Source of the DNA: Sabellastarte sp. h YS-2021
Lineage: Eukaryota; Annelida; Polychaeta; Sabellida; Sabellidae
Assembly: GCA_964017235.1 (NCBI GenBank)
Contig: OZ024938.1
Coordinates: forward strand, 59,635,816-59,699,815
Length of the DNA stretch: 64,000 nt
Direction of reading: 5' to 3'
A model generated the notes under the pieces. It saw only the letters and a list, made by a program, of their open reading frames with translations. It had not been told where the DNA came from and ran no database searches. Shown piece after piece: positions 1 through 13,000 of the stretch; position 1 is the first letter of the stretch; every line of letters starts with the position of its first letter. The position numbers were made by a program, and so were the translations under genes.

Positions 1-2384
1 GAAAAGTACCCCAATCCCAAGTCAGGTCAGGAGGTTGATTGAGAAATGCCCAGATGCACTATGTCCTATATTTTGGGGGTTTCTTTCTGGATTTTTGTTC
101 CTGATTCCTGACTTTCCTAACCAACGCTAGAGTCGTAGAGTGGGTTGTAGATTCTGCATAGGAAACCACCTGGAAAGCAATTGCAAATGTTGCCACTTAC
201 GGTTAGAGTCAGATTTACGCTGATGATCTCAGTTAGGCATTTCATGTTACTCAATATCTCACCCCATCCCCCCTTTCTAAATGAGCAAACTACTCAATGG
301 TTGTAGAAAGTAATATAAACAACCTACAATTGTTTCTATTTACTTGCTATTCTTCCTTACAACGACTTAAAACTTTATATTGTCATTGGCTTTGACTTTC
401 ATTTAACACATCATTATTTTGTTTTTATTAATAACCGTGTTTTCTTTTGCAAATTCAAATTCAAACAGTTTCAAATGCTTGATTTAAAATTTCCGTATAC
501 CCCATTCACAATACAGGTGTTTGGTGAAACGTCTCTGTCCCTGGATCACCGTCTGACGTCCATTTGTGACCTTGCAAGTCAGTGGCGATCATCCATTACC
601 TTGAGAGTCCCAAGTTTGTTTTCAAAAGTTTTACATTTCCACCTCTGATTTCAGTACCATGAGCATGCCCAGACGATTTTGCGCATGCATGCATAAATTT
701 CTTACTACAGTAACCAACGGCATGGTCCATGGTGTACATAAGGTTGTGATTCAGTCGTCTTTTGGTGTAATACGATAACATAAGGTGAGTTAAGGTATTA
801 GTCATTTCGCCAAGTGTTCGTGCGACTGCTACTAAGATGAGTTGCGGTTAATGGAGGTTGCTTCTCAGTGACCAACGTTTGTAGTACTGTCATCCTACTG
901 TTATTGATGGTTAAAAAAACTGCCTCCAATTAGTGGCCGTCCTCGTGTAGTGTGAATGACTCGGACAAAATGGGGCGACCTGGGGTCAGTTCTGCCACCA
1001 AGAAAAACTTCTAACCATGGGACATACCAACTGTACTATGAATGGGGCATAACACTTTAAATTTTGGGAAAATTATAGGCAAATTCATATTGTTTGAGAA
1101 CATTGATGTTGTAAATTCATATTCCTTTAACACAGCATACAAGAGGGGCGATACTATTGTGGATGCCGAGGTAATTTTTAAGGTCTGAGGGGTAAACTTT
1201 TGTGAAGAGATAAGATTTACGCCATATTAGGCATTAAAATTTTGTACAATTTAGGACTTTGTGGTTGTTCTAGTTCAGAATTTCATCTTGGTGTTCAGGT
1301 ATCTATCTTTTAAGAAGTAATTCATTTACCATCAAATACAAGACCTGGTTGCTATCGTATAAGTTCCGACTTAATTACCAAATTGTGTCGTCTCTCACCA
1401 CACCTTCATTGATTCATATGGGATGTCAGTACCATGCCAAGGTTTTACAATTCAGAGAAAGGACATCTAAAAATGGGACCTTTTCAAAGAACAGATCATA
1501 TTCATTATTTGGAATATGATCTGAATCCAAAATTTAATCACTTCGTCCTTTGACCAGGCTTTACCGACATAAAGTATTTCAAAAGATCTGTTTACTGCTT
1601 TTGGAATTATCGTAAACACAGAGAACATACAGAGAAACATACGAACATAACCCAAAACATAACTACCTCATAGATGTTATTATATTTCAGGACATAAAAA
1701 CTATATTTTGGCGATATATATGGACCTTTACACGTTTTGGTGTTTTTAAAAATGAGGAAGCAAGATAAAAGTGTTTACAGTATGGTGAAAGATCAAGGTA
1801 ATTTAACCGGCAGAGCCTATTGTCGATCTCACTTTGATGTTTGCTCTTTCTGCCCTTACATAAACGTCTAGCTTGCTAATCTTACAAGATCTTAGGTCAA
1901 GCCACTTCTCGACATACTTATGACCTACTAATTATTATATTTATCCAGTCCTGATATGTGCTTGATTTCTATTAAGATTATTTCCTTGCTCAATCTGTCA
2001 ATGGAAATTACGACCAAGCTCAGTCATAATTGCTGGCATTATTCATTTGTAATCGTAAAGCTGTCTCGAGAAAGGGCAATTATGAGAGCAATTACAGGGC
2101 ACAATGTGGTCTGACACTATCAAATTATATCTGTGCGAGATTATTACTTATTTCAAGCTAAACACAGGGTGGCATTTAAAGCATATTGGTTCTCTTCATT
2201 AAATAACATCTTGCTTTGATGATCAGGAAAAATACATAGCACCTCTTAAATGCATTAGTTGTAATATTAAAGTAAAGTAAAATTATTTGGTTGAAAGCCC
2301 TATTGATCAGAGTGACTAGTAGGAAATAGCCATAACACCTCAAGATGTGTGTCAGATAGTCCCCTTTAAATATCCCCCTGGCTT
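1..2384. other. No recognisable gene or element
   Basis: AT-rich sequence with only short random ORFs. A short region at 1475-1660 (AATATGATCTGAATCCAAAAT) weakly resembles 59170-59250. Confidence 0.5.
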
Positions 2385-2640
2385 TTCTTTTGTTTAAACT
2401 GTCCAATATTTTTCATTAATGGACAGTTGTTCCACTTACATGATTATACGGAAAGCCTTTTGTACTTTTATTTAGACTAAAATAACCGTAAAACCAAAAG
2501 CCCTTAGATATAGAAGTGAAAAGTAATGATGTTAAACAATATCTTTAAAAATACAAATTAAGGAAGGGGTGTAATTAAAGTAGGTTAATAGCCTCACAAA
2601 TGCCCAATCTTTGAAATCCGGGACTCAGTAAATCATGTAT
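2385..2640. repeat. Dispersed repeat R2, copy 1
   Basis: It aligns with 35005-35300 over blocks such as GTCCAATATTTTTCATTAATGG, GATGTTAAACAATATCTTTAAAA and AAATTAAGG.GGG.GTAAT. Confidence 0.7.
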
Positions 2641-2749
2641 TCTGTCATGATACAAATTCAATATGATGCAAAATAATAATTTTGTATATTTAGAAACATT
2701 GTGCTGCATTCTATTTATACTCAGTACAATATCTCATTTACTACAGGAC

Positions 2750-2985
2750 TGCTTGGCCTACCCCAGATGCACAAGTACAACCCAAGCTCTCCACTGACTA
2801 ATTCGCCTAAATGAAACACAGAAGCTCAAGGATGACCATCTATCAACGTCCCTGAAGTTCTTTAGTCTACCACTGTGGATAGGACCCATTGACTGTGGAC
2901 CGCCATTTTAAGTATCATCCGAGCAATTTTTTATCTGCCTGTACCTGGATTGAAACACATGTCCTCTTGATATGCCACATCAAAG
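2750..2985 (+). repeat. Dispersed repeat R1, copy 1
   Basis: It shares TTCTTTAGTCTACCACTG..GGACCCATTGAC and CGCCATTTTAAGTATCATCC with the stretch at 11205-11300. It may be a diverged SINE; no clear A or B box. Confidence 0.6.
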
Positions 2986-3240
2986 AAACTGCACATTATC
3001 TGCAACAAAGCAAAGTCCTTCTTCTCAACACAGATACATCCACACCTATAGTTGTTGATTGTATGCTCCAATTGAAGATGTACTTGCAGGTGTAAGATAT
3101 ATAATTCTAGCTTGCAGTATTTTCAATAGATTACATCTGGCATGGAAATCAGATGAGTATAACCTGAAGACTAAACTGAGATTGTAAAGCAGACATGTGA
3201 CATCAGTCCTGCTGGATAGCTCAGAACACTGGAGTATCTC

Positions 3241-3478
3241 TATTTATTTCTTTATTTGAGGTTTTACGTCGCTTTCAATACTGTACAGGTGATATCATGA
3301 CGGGTAGTTGGAAGGGTAGAGGAAACCAGTACCTTCAGTTTGTTAGGGTTCTGTACTGTAAACTGCTGACCAAAGGCAATCAACTACCAGCTTTCCCACT
3401 TGAGGCCATGCCAGGAACTGAATCCCGGCCTCAGAAGTGGGAGGTGAGAGTATTACCACTCTGCCACCGTGGCCCCCT
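3241..3478 (-). mobile_element. tRNA-derived SINE, family 1
   Basis: The minus strand begins GGGGCCACGGTGGCAGAGTGG, an A-box-like tRNA head. A degenerate B box (GGGATTCAGTTCC) and a body ending GCGACGTAAAACCTC before an AT-rich tail follow. Four related copies lie in this window, all on the minus strand. Confidence 0.8.
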
Positions 3479-6400
3479 GGAGTATCTCTAAGACAGATGT
3501 GAGACAACAGGGCATGTTCAACAATGGTTGCTATAAAAAATCTTCTTATCTTCTTGTCAAACAAAGTTTGCAACAAGTGCAAAAACCAAATTATTTTAAT
3601 TTTATCATGCACCAACGTCTCCAGTGGCTTAATCACATCTTTAGAATGGTGTTGTACTCTTCCTAAAATTACTGTACATTGAACTCCAGATGGCAAACAA
3701 TCCACCCAAGATAGCCTTCGCAGACCACAATAGAGGATGAGTTTGTTACACTGAAGATGAGCCTTAAACATATTGCACAGGATAGGAGCTAAGTGGGGGG
3801 GATTTGCTGTGGTCTCATGTCCCAAAGGGGATGAACTGGACCAACTTAACTGTTGCGTGTTGGCATTGAGGTGCCAACCTTAATTATTCCTTCACCCCTA
3901 ATTTTTGAAGCACCCCTATAATATAAATGGGTTTACTGGCCACATGGCAGTTAAATTTCATCCTTGGGTGTATTTAGAGCTGTTCTTATAATAAAATATA
4001 TAATAATACACAACTGGCTGCTGATGTACTGCATATCATCAGTGTGGCAGTACACGCCCCTATTAACTTTTCTATTCATTACAGTATTACTGTTTGGACA
4101 TTCTTATTATTAATGTGACATTTGCCATGTATGTGTAAGGGTTTTACTTTAGCATTATATTTAATACAGGAATAAGCCATTCTGGATCATCATTTATCAT
4201 TCAAGTTCTAGTTTTATAATTGATAGTCAGAGGTACTGTTTATATAAAAACACACCTTGTCTTGTAAGTACAGCATTCCTATTGTGTCATGGTCAATTTT
4301 CATATGTATACAATTATTTAATTATGAACTAACATGTGAAAACAGGCGTTTAAAAGACAGCATTCGAATCAAATTAGTAATTAATACTTACTGATCTTTT
4401 GATCAAATGCTTGAAATAATATCCTTTATAATTTGTTCCAAACAGTTTATTAGATATATTTCTGTTAGAAAAAAATGAGCTATTTTATTTAGACACTGTT
4501 ACTGATATTTTATATCCAAACTTTGCAAATTGGCACTGTTGCACAAGTTATAGGCTCAAAGATCACCCACAGAAAGAATTATTCTTATGAAGTCCTGTCT
4601 GAGAATATGACCTTTAAGTTTGTAATAGCTAATATAGGATATAAGATTACAATTCTCCCACTGTAAATCTGGATCCAATAGAAATGTCAACTTCTATAAC
4701 CCCTCTTTGGTCCCCCTCCCTTCAAATTTCACGAGAATAAATGACACATTTTCTGTTGTTAAGGTCACCTTTGACAGCCTGAGACTTTAAGAGGTAGTTA
4801 CATTTACAAAACTACTCATTTATTCTGTAATTTTCACATTTTACTTAGTTAGAAATATTGAAATAAAGATTGCTTCTGTATCTTTAAACATTAACGTTAT
4901 GTGTTACGTTTTGTTATAATATTCATTTTCTGTCATGAAAGCTGTATAAGTTCTTAACAGATAGTTCTAGGTTAGTTATATAAACAGCTTTATTTTAATT
5001 ATTGAAAGTAACTATTCAAACAGTTGTAAATTAGCAACAGCTACAGTCAAACATTAACTATAAAATGCATTTTTTTTTTCAAATTAAACTAGCATATTAT
5101 TACTTGCTCAAGTATGCTAGTTTAATAACTGCTATGCAGATAGTAAAAAAACATAATTCTTAGTTTTAGGTTTAAGGTTGATATACATTTGAGTTGACTC
5201 ATAAGACTCACCTGGATCCTGGTTTGTATGCTAAACTGGCACGAGAATGAAAGCCTTTATTTGTCAAGTATTTATTCTTCTTTTTGTTGGAATCAATAAA
5301 CATTAAGCCGGACCATTAGCTCTTGACAAACTTTGGCAGCAAACAGACAGTGAGAATGGATCTGATAGAGAATTTTAGCGAACATTGAGTATGTAATAAT
5401 AGTAGAGGATTTCAATGCCAGGTGAAATGTTTGCTTTAGTCCCTTAGTATGTACTGTAAATTAGATAATATTTGCTCTTTATGGGAAAAACTGTCTCAAT
5501 TAATATCAAAGGATGACACATACTTCAAGTAGGGATATTACCACTGAAAATATTCCATACAAAATTGACAAATCTTGTGATAGTTGAGTAAATAAAGTTA
5601 TAAATCTTCAATAACTGATTAGCTAGCATATCAATTTCATAACCCTACATAAACTTAATAAGTGATAAATTTCATACAATAAACTTCATTCGTTAGAAAC
5701 TAGATTGGTTTTCTTAGGACAGAAATGGTCGATTGAGAGGTTAAAATGTCAGGTCATGTATAGGTTTGCAGAGATATAGTTTGTAGATTTTATTTATAGG
5801 TTAGTACAAAGAATTTTTAAAACACAAAATAGGTGACACCTAAATTCTTTAATTGGTTATGGTCAACTACCACAGCAGAGGCCTATCAATTTGCTAAAGT
5901 CCCTAGCCTAGGTCTACATCCTGATCAAAAACTTTTGCCTGAGAGAAGTTTGGATTCATAAAAGAAATTAAGCAAAGCCTGATAGATTTGTTTTGATCAT
6001 GTCCTATGTAACCAATGCTTCAGTACACAGTCAAAGCATCCAAAAGAAATTGATATTTATTATCATGGAGTACAAAGGACTGTATATATTGTATAAGAGA
6101 TGCCACAACCCAATTTTAGACTATGGTCACAAAATGTTCAAGTTTATGAACATTTTATGCTATTAATTAAGATGGGATTCATTAAATGACTTAAATCTAT
6201 CAGCTTTTACATAAACCAAACCAACGTAATATGTGTAGTGTATTTGGTCAGTGTTGTCAGTACGGCTATGTAGGAGCCTACTATGGCAGTTTGTGTGGTA
6301 CCTTAATTTTATGAATTTTGTTAGGTCTACCTGTATTTCCCTCTATTTACTATTGATATCCAATCAAGGGCCTTTATGCTTCATTAGCCCACCCTTTGCC

Positions 6401-6555
6401 ATTAACTTTCTCACATTTGAATTTGAAGTCAAAGTGAATGGGTCAAGATTTTTACATGAGAATATTTAGGGTTTTTACGCTGATTTTAGTTATATGAATT
6501 CTAGTTACGTTTTTAGTTGATTTTAAAACTGTATTTATACATTTTGCTGGATAAA
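3479..6555. other. No recognisable gene or element
   Basis: AT-rich with short ORFs lacking family motifs. I see no splice-linked coding blocks. Confidence 0.5.
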
Positions 6556-7109
6556 ATGTCATCAGTAAACAAGAAGACTCCTGTAACTAATGTGAGGAAG
6601 AAGGTGACGGCGTCAGCAAGAGCAAAGACATCAGTTCGAAAACCAAGGGTAAAGGCTACAGCACAAAATGGATCATATTTGCAACATCCTGTAAGTACAG
6701 AAGATATCACTGTCAACGACACCGTCATATCCTCCACTGCTCTTAAAGACACAAATGACGCCATTTTGACACTGTTACAAGAAATGAGCAAAGCCAATAA
6801 AGACATTGTCCACCGTATAGATGCATTGGAGCGTCAACAGTTGGTTAATTCGACACCCCTGACTGGGAAACAGAATCAAGGGTTCACATTGACCCGAACC
6901 CAGTACCCGCCATGGCCACATCATTAGCACCTCAAGTATCTAGGTCCACAAATGAGAATTATACGTTAGGGCAGAACCTAATGACAGGAAGGGCGGATCA
7001 TATGGGGGCTGATAACAACCAGGAGATTCCCCACCCCTTGCTTTCAGATTCAATGAGGACAGGTGAACAGAATGTACATCATGATTCGGTTGTGCCCAGT
7101 TTAGAATGA
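6556..7109 (+). pseudogene. Retroelement Gag-like ORF fragment
   Basis: An ATG at 6556 opens 123 codons: a Lys/Arg/Thr-rich start (KKTPVTNVRKKVTASARAK), then a helical ILTLLQEMSKANKDIVHRI and DALERQ, like the coiled part of some retrotransposon Gag proteins. A second frame (6912-7109) continues with a similar low-complexity composition, so one frameshift is likely near 6905. No RT, LTR or zinc knuckle is visible nearby. The family is unknown. Confidence 0.45.
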
Positions 7110-7540
7110 CTGCGTCAGAATTCCACTTTATTAAGCTAAAATTGAACTAAGAAAAGAGGTTTGTCCTTTTTTGAGTCCAAACAAAATTTGGACTGAAGTC
7201 TGGGACAAGCGTTTTATGTTGAGTAAAAAATCCTAGTTTTAAGCCCAAAAAAGTCTTTCAGTGAATCCTGACAAAGAGATTTTAAATTTGTATCTGACGA
7301 CGTGTTGGTTATGCTATATTTCCTATTCAGTCATGCTTTTTGTCAATTAATGGTTAAAGATATTCAATATTATTTACATTTCAGTAAAATACTAAACGTT
7401 AAAGTATACTGTATCAAATAAGCATGAAAAACCTAGAAAATTTACATCTACTAAGAAATTTAAAATTTAATACAATGTAACAGTCCCCAAGAGAAAAAAT
7501 TTTACTAATGCCGTGGAGTAACGGAGCTATAATCTGTTTT

Positions 7541-7806
7541 CAGTGACCTAGTGGCTGTGTAAGACGTTAGAGCAGAAGGTCTGGGGTTCAATCCTTAGCC
7601 AGGTCATGGAGACTGTACCCTTGGACAAGGTGCTGTACACATATGTGTCACTCTTCACCCAGGAGTACAAATGGGTAGTTTCGGAGGTAAATCCGTGATT
7701 GGGCTGGCATCATGTAAGTAAGTACCAGTCATATGGGTGACTAGGCACTAGGTACTGGAGCTTTGGTATGCTACAGCTGTGTAAACTATGAAGTGACAGG
7801 CAGGTT
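7541..7806 (+). mobile_element. tRNA-derived SINE, family 3
   Basis: A box TGACCTAGTGGC and B box GGGGTTCAATCC are followed by a body with CCCTTGGACAAGGTGCTGTAC and GAGTACAAATGGGTA. Blocks of this kind are common in SINEs of marine invertebrates. It is the only plus-strand SINE I recognise here. Confidence 0.7.
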
Positions 7807-7986
7807 AAGCAGTCATTTAGAATGTAAAAATAAAGATATATAATGAGGCTAAAATTCACAATTGGGGTTCTAGAATGAAACTAGTCACTGATCACACTAC
7901 AGATAGTGCCTCTGGTGATTACTGACGTCAGGGAAATCGCAGGCAAAAGGCTGTACCTCCTCTGAAACCCAGTTACACACCTCTAG

Positions 7987-8362
7987 CAGTGTTGTTAACA
8001 GTTTCCCGGTATGCGGAATATCGTTCCGTTTTAGTAGAAAAAACGAAATCCGCAAAGAATATTTGGGAACCGGTTATTGTAAAAGTTATTATTTTAGGCT
8101 TTCTAATGGCTGATACTTCATAGAAACGACAAAAAATACACATATTTTATAAAATATGTCACAATTTTACTTTATATTGAGTAAAAATCATTTTTACGTA
8201 CTTAATAATATCTCGCGAAAGCCACTTCTATTTGCAAGTTATCGCTCATGTACGCCTACGAATAATTTTCAATGCACAGAACCAACATACGAAATACCGG
8301 ATTTCGTTTCGTTTCAAAGCCCCGGTAACCGGTTTTGACTTCTGTAAACGATGCCACCACTA
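7987..8362. mobile_element. hAT-type MITE with 8-bp duplication
   Basis: Perfect 8-bp repeats ACCTCTAG flank the element (7979-7986 and 8363-8370). The ends are CAGTGTTGTTAAC and the complement of TAGTGGTGGCATC, the hAT terminal pattern. CCGGTA-rich subterminal repeats with CGAAATCCGG motifs occur on both sides. It has no coding capacity. Confidence 0.82.
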
Positions 8363-8547
8363 ACCTCTAGCTACAGTTTTGCCACAGAAGAGAATCAGAA
8401 TCGGGGAGAACAATGGCCATGGCTTCACACAAGAAAGATGCACTGTAAAAAGAAAAAAAAGATACAGTAACCTTACAGCAAGCACAAAAATTAACTGGAG
8501 ATACGGAAAGAGAAAGAATGACACAGAATCAGGAGAAAAGACAATGG

Positions 8548-8760
8548 TTTTATGTTGCTTTCACCACTGTGCACATCATAGCACCATGGGTAGTTTTGTG
8601 GGCAGAGGAAACCAGTGCATGCAGTTAGACACGGTTTTTGTACTGTAAACTGCCGACCATTGGTAAGGAACTACCAAATTGTTCACATAAGGTCTGGGGT
8701 TTGAACTGCCGACCTCAGACGGGAGCGGTGAGTGTGTTACCACAGCGCCTCTGTGGCCCC
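8548..8760 (-). mobile_element. tRNA-derived SINE, family 1
   Basis: This copy has the same head (GGGGCCACAGAGGCGCTGTGG) and body (GGTTTCCTCTGCCCACAAAACT) as the copy at 3241. Its B box is decayed. Confidence 0.75.
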
Positions 8761-9336
8761 TCAGAAACAGCTTATTAACACAGCTAAAACCATCTGTAGA
8801 GTGATCGAGGCACAAAGGTACTTAGACCTGCCATTGTTAAAGTGAGTGGAATTTATCATCTTTATGGCATCAGACGTGACAAATTGTTATTTCTTTAGAA
8901 AAGTGTCTTTGAAGACGCTTAATTGAGAACACAATATTGAGTGGCACAAAACTAACACCTCAGGCAAACCATGATTCAGTTCTCACAGGTAGTCATGTCA
9001 ATATATGTATATATTATTTTGCTTAAATGCAAGGATTATCATTGATGACTAAAGTTTTACTTCAATACATTTTAAGGCTTATTTGTGCAAATAATAACCA
9101 TGTACATATTGAGAATGCATTTTTTGTGAAAACCTAAAAGGAATTTGCTTTGTACGTGTAAACTATCCCAGGATTTGTGGAAATATAGAACTAAGGGTGG
9201 CATTTTCAGAACAAAGCTTGTAGGTTGAAGACATTATTGGATAAAATGGTAATGAAAGGGTTTTTAGGCATCAGGAGTAATAATAACTCATGTCAACACC
9301 TGGGAGTAATTGCTACATTTATTGAGTTTGACTTAG

Positions 9337-9617
9337 TGTACGTACACATATATGCGGCTTACGATATCAGACGTATGATGTGCGACAGCAAATTTTTCCT
9401 TCTCATTTATGCTTGGCTGTTCACATGTGTCCAAGTCCGATTTGCGACATCACGCATCAGATTTTCAAAAGCAATTTTTGCTGTCTGGGAAAAAAATCGG
9501 ATGACAAGTGAATTTAGATGTATGTTTACAAAATATTGAGAAGATTTGAAAAAAATTTGTGGTCGCAAATTGGCCGTCGGATGTCGTAAGATGTATACAT
9601 GTGTACGTACACATAGG
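9337..9617. mobile_element. Foldback MITE with about 60-bp inverted repeats
   Basis: The left arm (GTGTACGTACACAT...CTTACGATATCAGACG...GCGACAGCAAATTTTT) pairs with the right arm at 9555-9617. A TA dinucleotide sits at each outer edge, so a Tc1/mariner-type origin is possible. The middle is about 150 bp. Confidence 0.72.
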
Positions 9618-9861
9618 TGTAAGTACATTAATTAAAGCAGAACCAATGAAGTATGATGGCCACTTCAAACTTGTTATTCTATCTGTATCTGAAAATGAAC
9701 ATTTTTTGTCCTATATGAGTATATTTATAGGCCAAAGTTCAAACATGGGGATTGGTATCCCTTTTAAAACAGGAGATTTATAAAGCCTCTCATTGTAAAA
9801 GTCTTTTCAGATTCTAAAAAGTAAACCACAAAACTATCAAAGCTTTGTATTACATTACATT

Positions 9862-9867
9862 TTTATT
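9862..9867 (-). terminator. Poly(A) signal AATAAA of the hydrolase gene
   Basis: TTTATT on the plus strand is AATAAA on the gene strand, 133 nt after the stop codon. The position and hexamer are canonical. Confidence 0.6.
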
Positions 9868-9999
9868 ATGCCATACATTTTTAATTACATTGCCAAACAA
9901 ACAATGGTCTTTTCTAGACCCAAAATAGAGCAGTTGTTAAAACAAAACACAACTGGTATAAACCCCGGGATATTTATATCAGTTAGTAATGGTCAGTTG

Positions 10000-10092
10000 T
10001 TATTTCTTGCATTCCAGCTCCACAGAATGTTGTAGAAGTTCCCAGGGCATTAACTCAGGATCTGTGACATACTCAAGCTGATCCATGTTTCC
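10000..10092 (-). CDS. Hydrolase exon 9 (C-terminus and stop)
   Basis: Acceptor CTTTTGATTTACAG. It codes the last 30 residues, ending LQHSVELECKK and TAA. An AATAAA on the same strand follows about 130 nt downstream. Confidence 0.88.
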   Translation of the reverse strand, partial: GNMDQLEYVTDPELMPWELLQHSVELECKK

Positions 10093-13000
10093 CTGTAAAT
10101 CAAAAGCAGATTGAAATGAAGATATATTTATCACTCTGGTGAGCCAAATGCCACTTGTTAGTTGGCCACACCATAATTGCTTTAATTTGATTTAACTATA
10201 CTATGTTTCCCTGAATTAACTGTGCAAAGAAATCACTTGTAGTGCCAAATGATTTCAATATACTGCTAACTTAACAGTGGAGTAATGTAATCCCCAGTCA
10301 AACTACAGGCAGCATGTCTGACAGAGGTTTTACTAGGCGGTGACACTACAGGCATTGGAATTTGTGGTTATAGTCATTGGGCAAAACACCGCTGTCCTTC
10401 AACTACAGTGTGAGGTTCATATGCAAAGTTGTGCGACACTGGCGAAACATACAATACATCAACTCAACTTGTGTCGCCATGTTACACCAAAAAAGACCAC
10501 CGAGTCACAACCTTATATACAAATTCAGAGTTGGAACTTTTAAACATTTTAGAACTCCCGTAGGATATGTAAGATCATGGCCATTTTGGCACTGGGCGTT
10601 TTGCCCAACGTCCTTAAACGAGGGATGCACCACCTGTAATGTGGCTGGAGTTTAAGTCTTCTTAGTTAGCCCACTTGCCTCCAGCATGTCAGGGCCTTGG
10701 TTTGATTTTGGGCTTGACTTAAAGTGGAAGAGTTGCTTGCTGATGGCTGTTAGTTTTCAGTGTGGTGTATGTATTTTTAATATAAATAATATACACTGTT
10801 TAAATCCTGAAATAATCTGCTACCCTGACAATTTTGTATGGGCCCTGTGGTCTCTGGTATCTAGAACTGCCAATCACTGGACTCCTATCGCTGTAGTATA
10901 GGGTTTGAATCTAGCTCATAGCAACATGTGTTGATGTGCTGAGGGTCTGTCGTGTTATGACCTCAGCTGTTCAACAGGATAGAAAACCTCCAACTTTCAT
11001 CTATTGTCCACTACTGGAGTGTGTGTGTGTGGGGGGGGGGGGGGGGGGTGTTACGTCAAACCAATGATGTATTTATATTCAGTGCAATATATCCTTACTT
11101 CGGGACTCAAAGTGTTATTTGATCTATCATAACTGTACTAGGACAGTCCCAGTTATAGTGACTCACACATCCCTAACTGAAAGACAGAATCTGAAGGTTG
11201 ACTGTATCATTGTCCCTGGCATTCTTTAGCCTGTCACTGGGAATAGTACCCAATGACAGACGACTGCCATTTTAAGTGGTCATCCAAGCCACTGTGCATG
11301 TGGTATACATTACATGAGTTTAAGTCCCCTGTGTTCCTATGCAGGTATGTTACTCACTAAGCCACTTGCAATTGTGTGGTAGTGTCTTTTGACGTCACAA
11401 GCATTTTCCCACCAAACTCAGAGAAGGAGATGTTGGTACATCACCGTTGATATCGTGACCCGTTTCTCTTACATCTCAAAGTGTGCAAGTGTAATTACAT
11501 CGCCTCCGACCCTGCATTTACCTGTATATAAGCTGTCATGAAAGCAGCAGTAAACCCCTGCACAAAGGCTCTGTACTCATCCAGCAGAGAGTCATCAGTG
11601 GTCACACAGAATCGCAGGGCATCACAGGCTGAAGTGAGAAACAATTCTAATTCTGGTAATGTCATATTTAAGATTTGGTATCCGGTTCAGTAGATAAAGC
11701 TAGAGTCATATTGGTACGGGTTCTCAGCCTTACTACTTGTGGGAGTCAAACCACACACAGGTCACAATCCAGTCGTTAGATGCAAAACTTGATAACTGCT
11801 CTGCCACTGAATGACTCTTCTAATTCTAATAAATTTTTGTAGTACTTAATCTCCATCACGGTTAAACATTAATCTTAAAGGAATAAAGCTTGGGTTATCA
11901 ACAGGATGGATAGCAAAACAGATGCTATGAAGACGTAAAGTGAGCTTACCTGCTTTTATTTGTAATTTTAATAAAATTTTTATAGAGCTGGGCAAGCAAA
12001 ACAAAAAGAAATCTCAAATCAGAATCCAAGCACTTTTGAAGAGGAAACAGCTTCACAAGGACACAAATGTTTATAAGAAAAGCTGAAATAGATATGAATT
12101 GAAGCTTCTTCCAAATGAGGACCAAAAGGAAGGTGGCCAAGTTGATATTATCAGATAATTCATTCTAAATTTGGACGAGAATATAAAGTAAGTTTGTACG
12201 CACGAAACTCCTTGTCTCACTACTCCATTCCAGTCTTCAAGAAGCCATCCCCTGTCTAGGAAACGTAACATGAACGTGTCCATCAATAAACACAAACTTT
12301 CTAAACTCTTTACTGCAATTCTTTTTAATAGAGCCAAAATGGAGTTGCATTTTAGTGACTACTATGTTTTTCCACTTTTTTAAACCTGGAAATACTTTTA
12401 TATGACCCCAGAACTATGCAGAAGTATTTAAACATTTATTTTCTATTCCACTGGGATGCTACCGACTAAGTTTGCAAAGATAGTTTACCCACTTTCAGTC
12501 TATTTTCAGCCTCGTTGAATGTGTATATTGAGCCAGAGAGGTTTCGCAATGTATTATGGTAACATATGGAACAAACCTGTAAATTACTGCATGATAAATA
12601 AGCTAAGGGTGACAAATTTTGTCCTTCCTGGGATTTTATAGAAATTGTGAACTAAAATCTTCAAACGTTTTTTGCACCAAAGTATTTGACTCTTATTTTT
12701 TAATTTAAATATATAAATTGAATTACTTCTCCATCCTATATCATCTAATACATCACAATGGCTGGCATTCTGAAACATAAAAAATAGCATAGATATTACT
12801 GCATAAAATGACACAAAATAGTTGTATAATGTACACACTAACAGCAGAAATGGCTGCATAATGTACACAGTCATGTTATAACGGAAAATCAAGTCAGGCA
12901 TTTCATTTAAATAGTTTAATACTAGGGTACAGTAATCATACACCACCAGTCTTGATAAATGTCCCAACGGCTTGGTGGTCAACAAGGCAGGTATTTCATT

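Noticed and set aside
3343..3825. 160-codon minus-strand ORF
   Set aside because: Its C-terminal half is the antisense of a SINE and the rest has no motif or splice context.
12584..12985. 133-codon minus-strand ORF as an independent gene
   Set aside because: Only 43 nt of it is coding, as hydrolase exon 7; the rest is intron.
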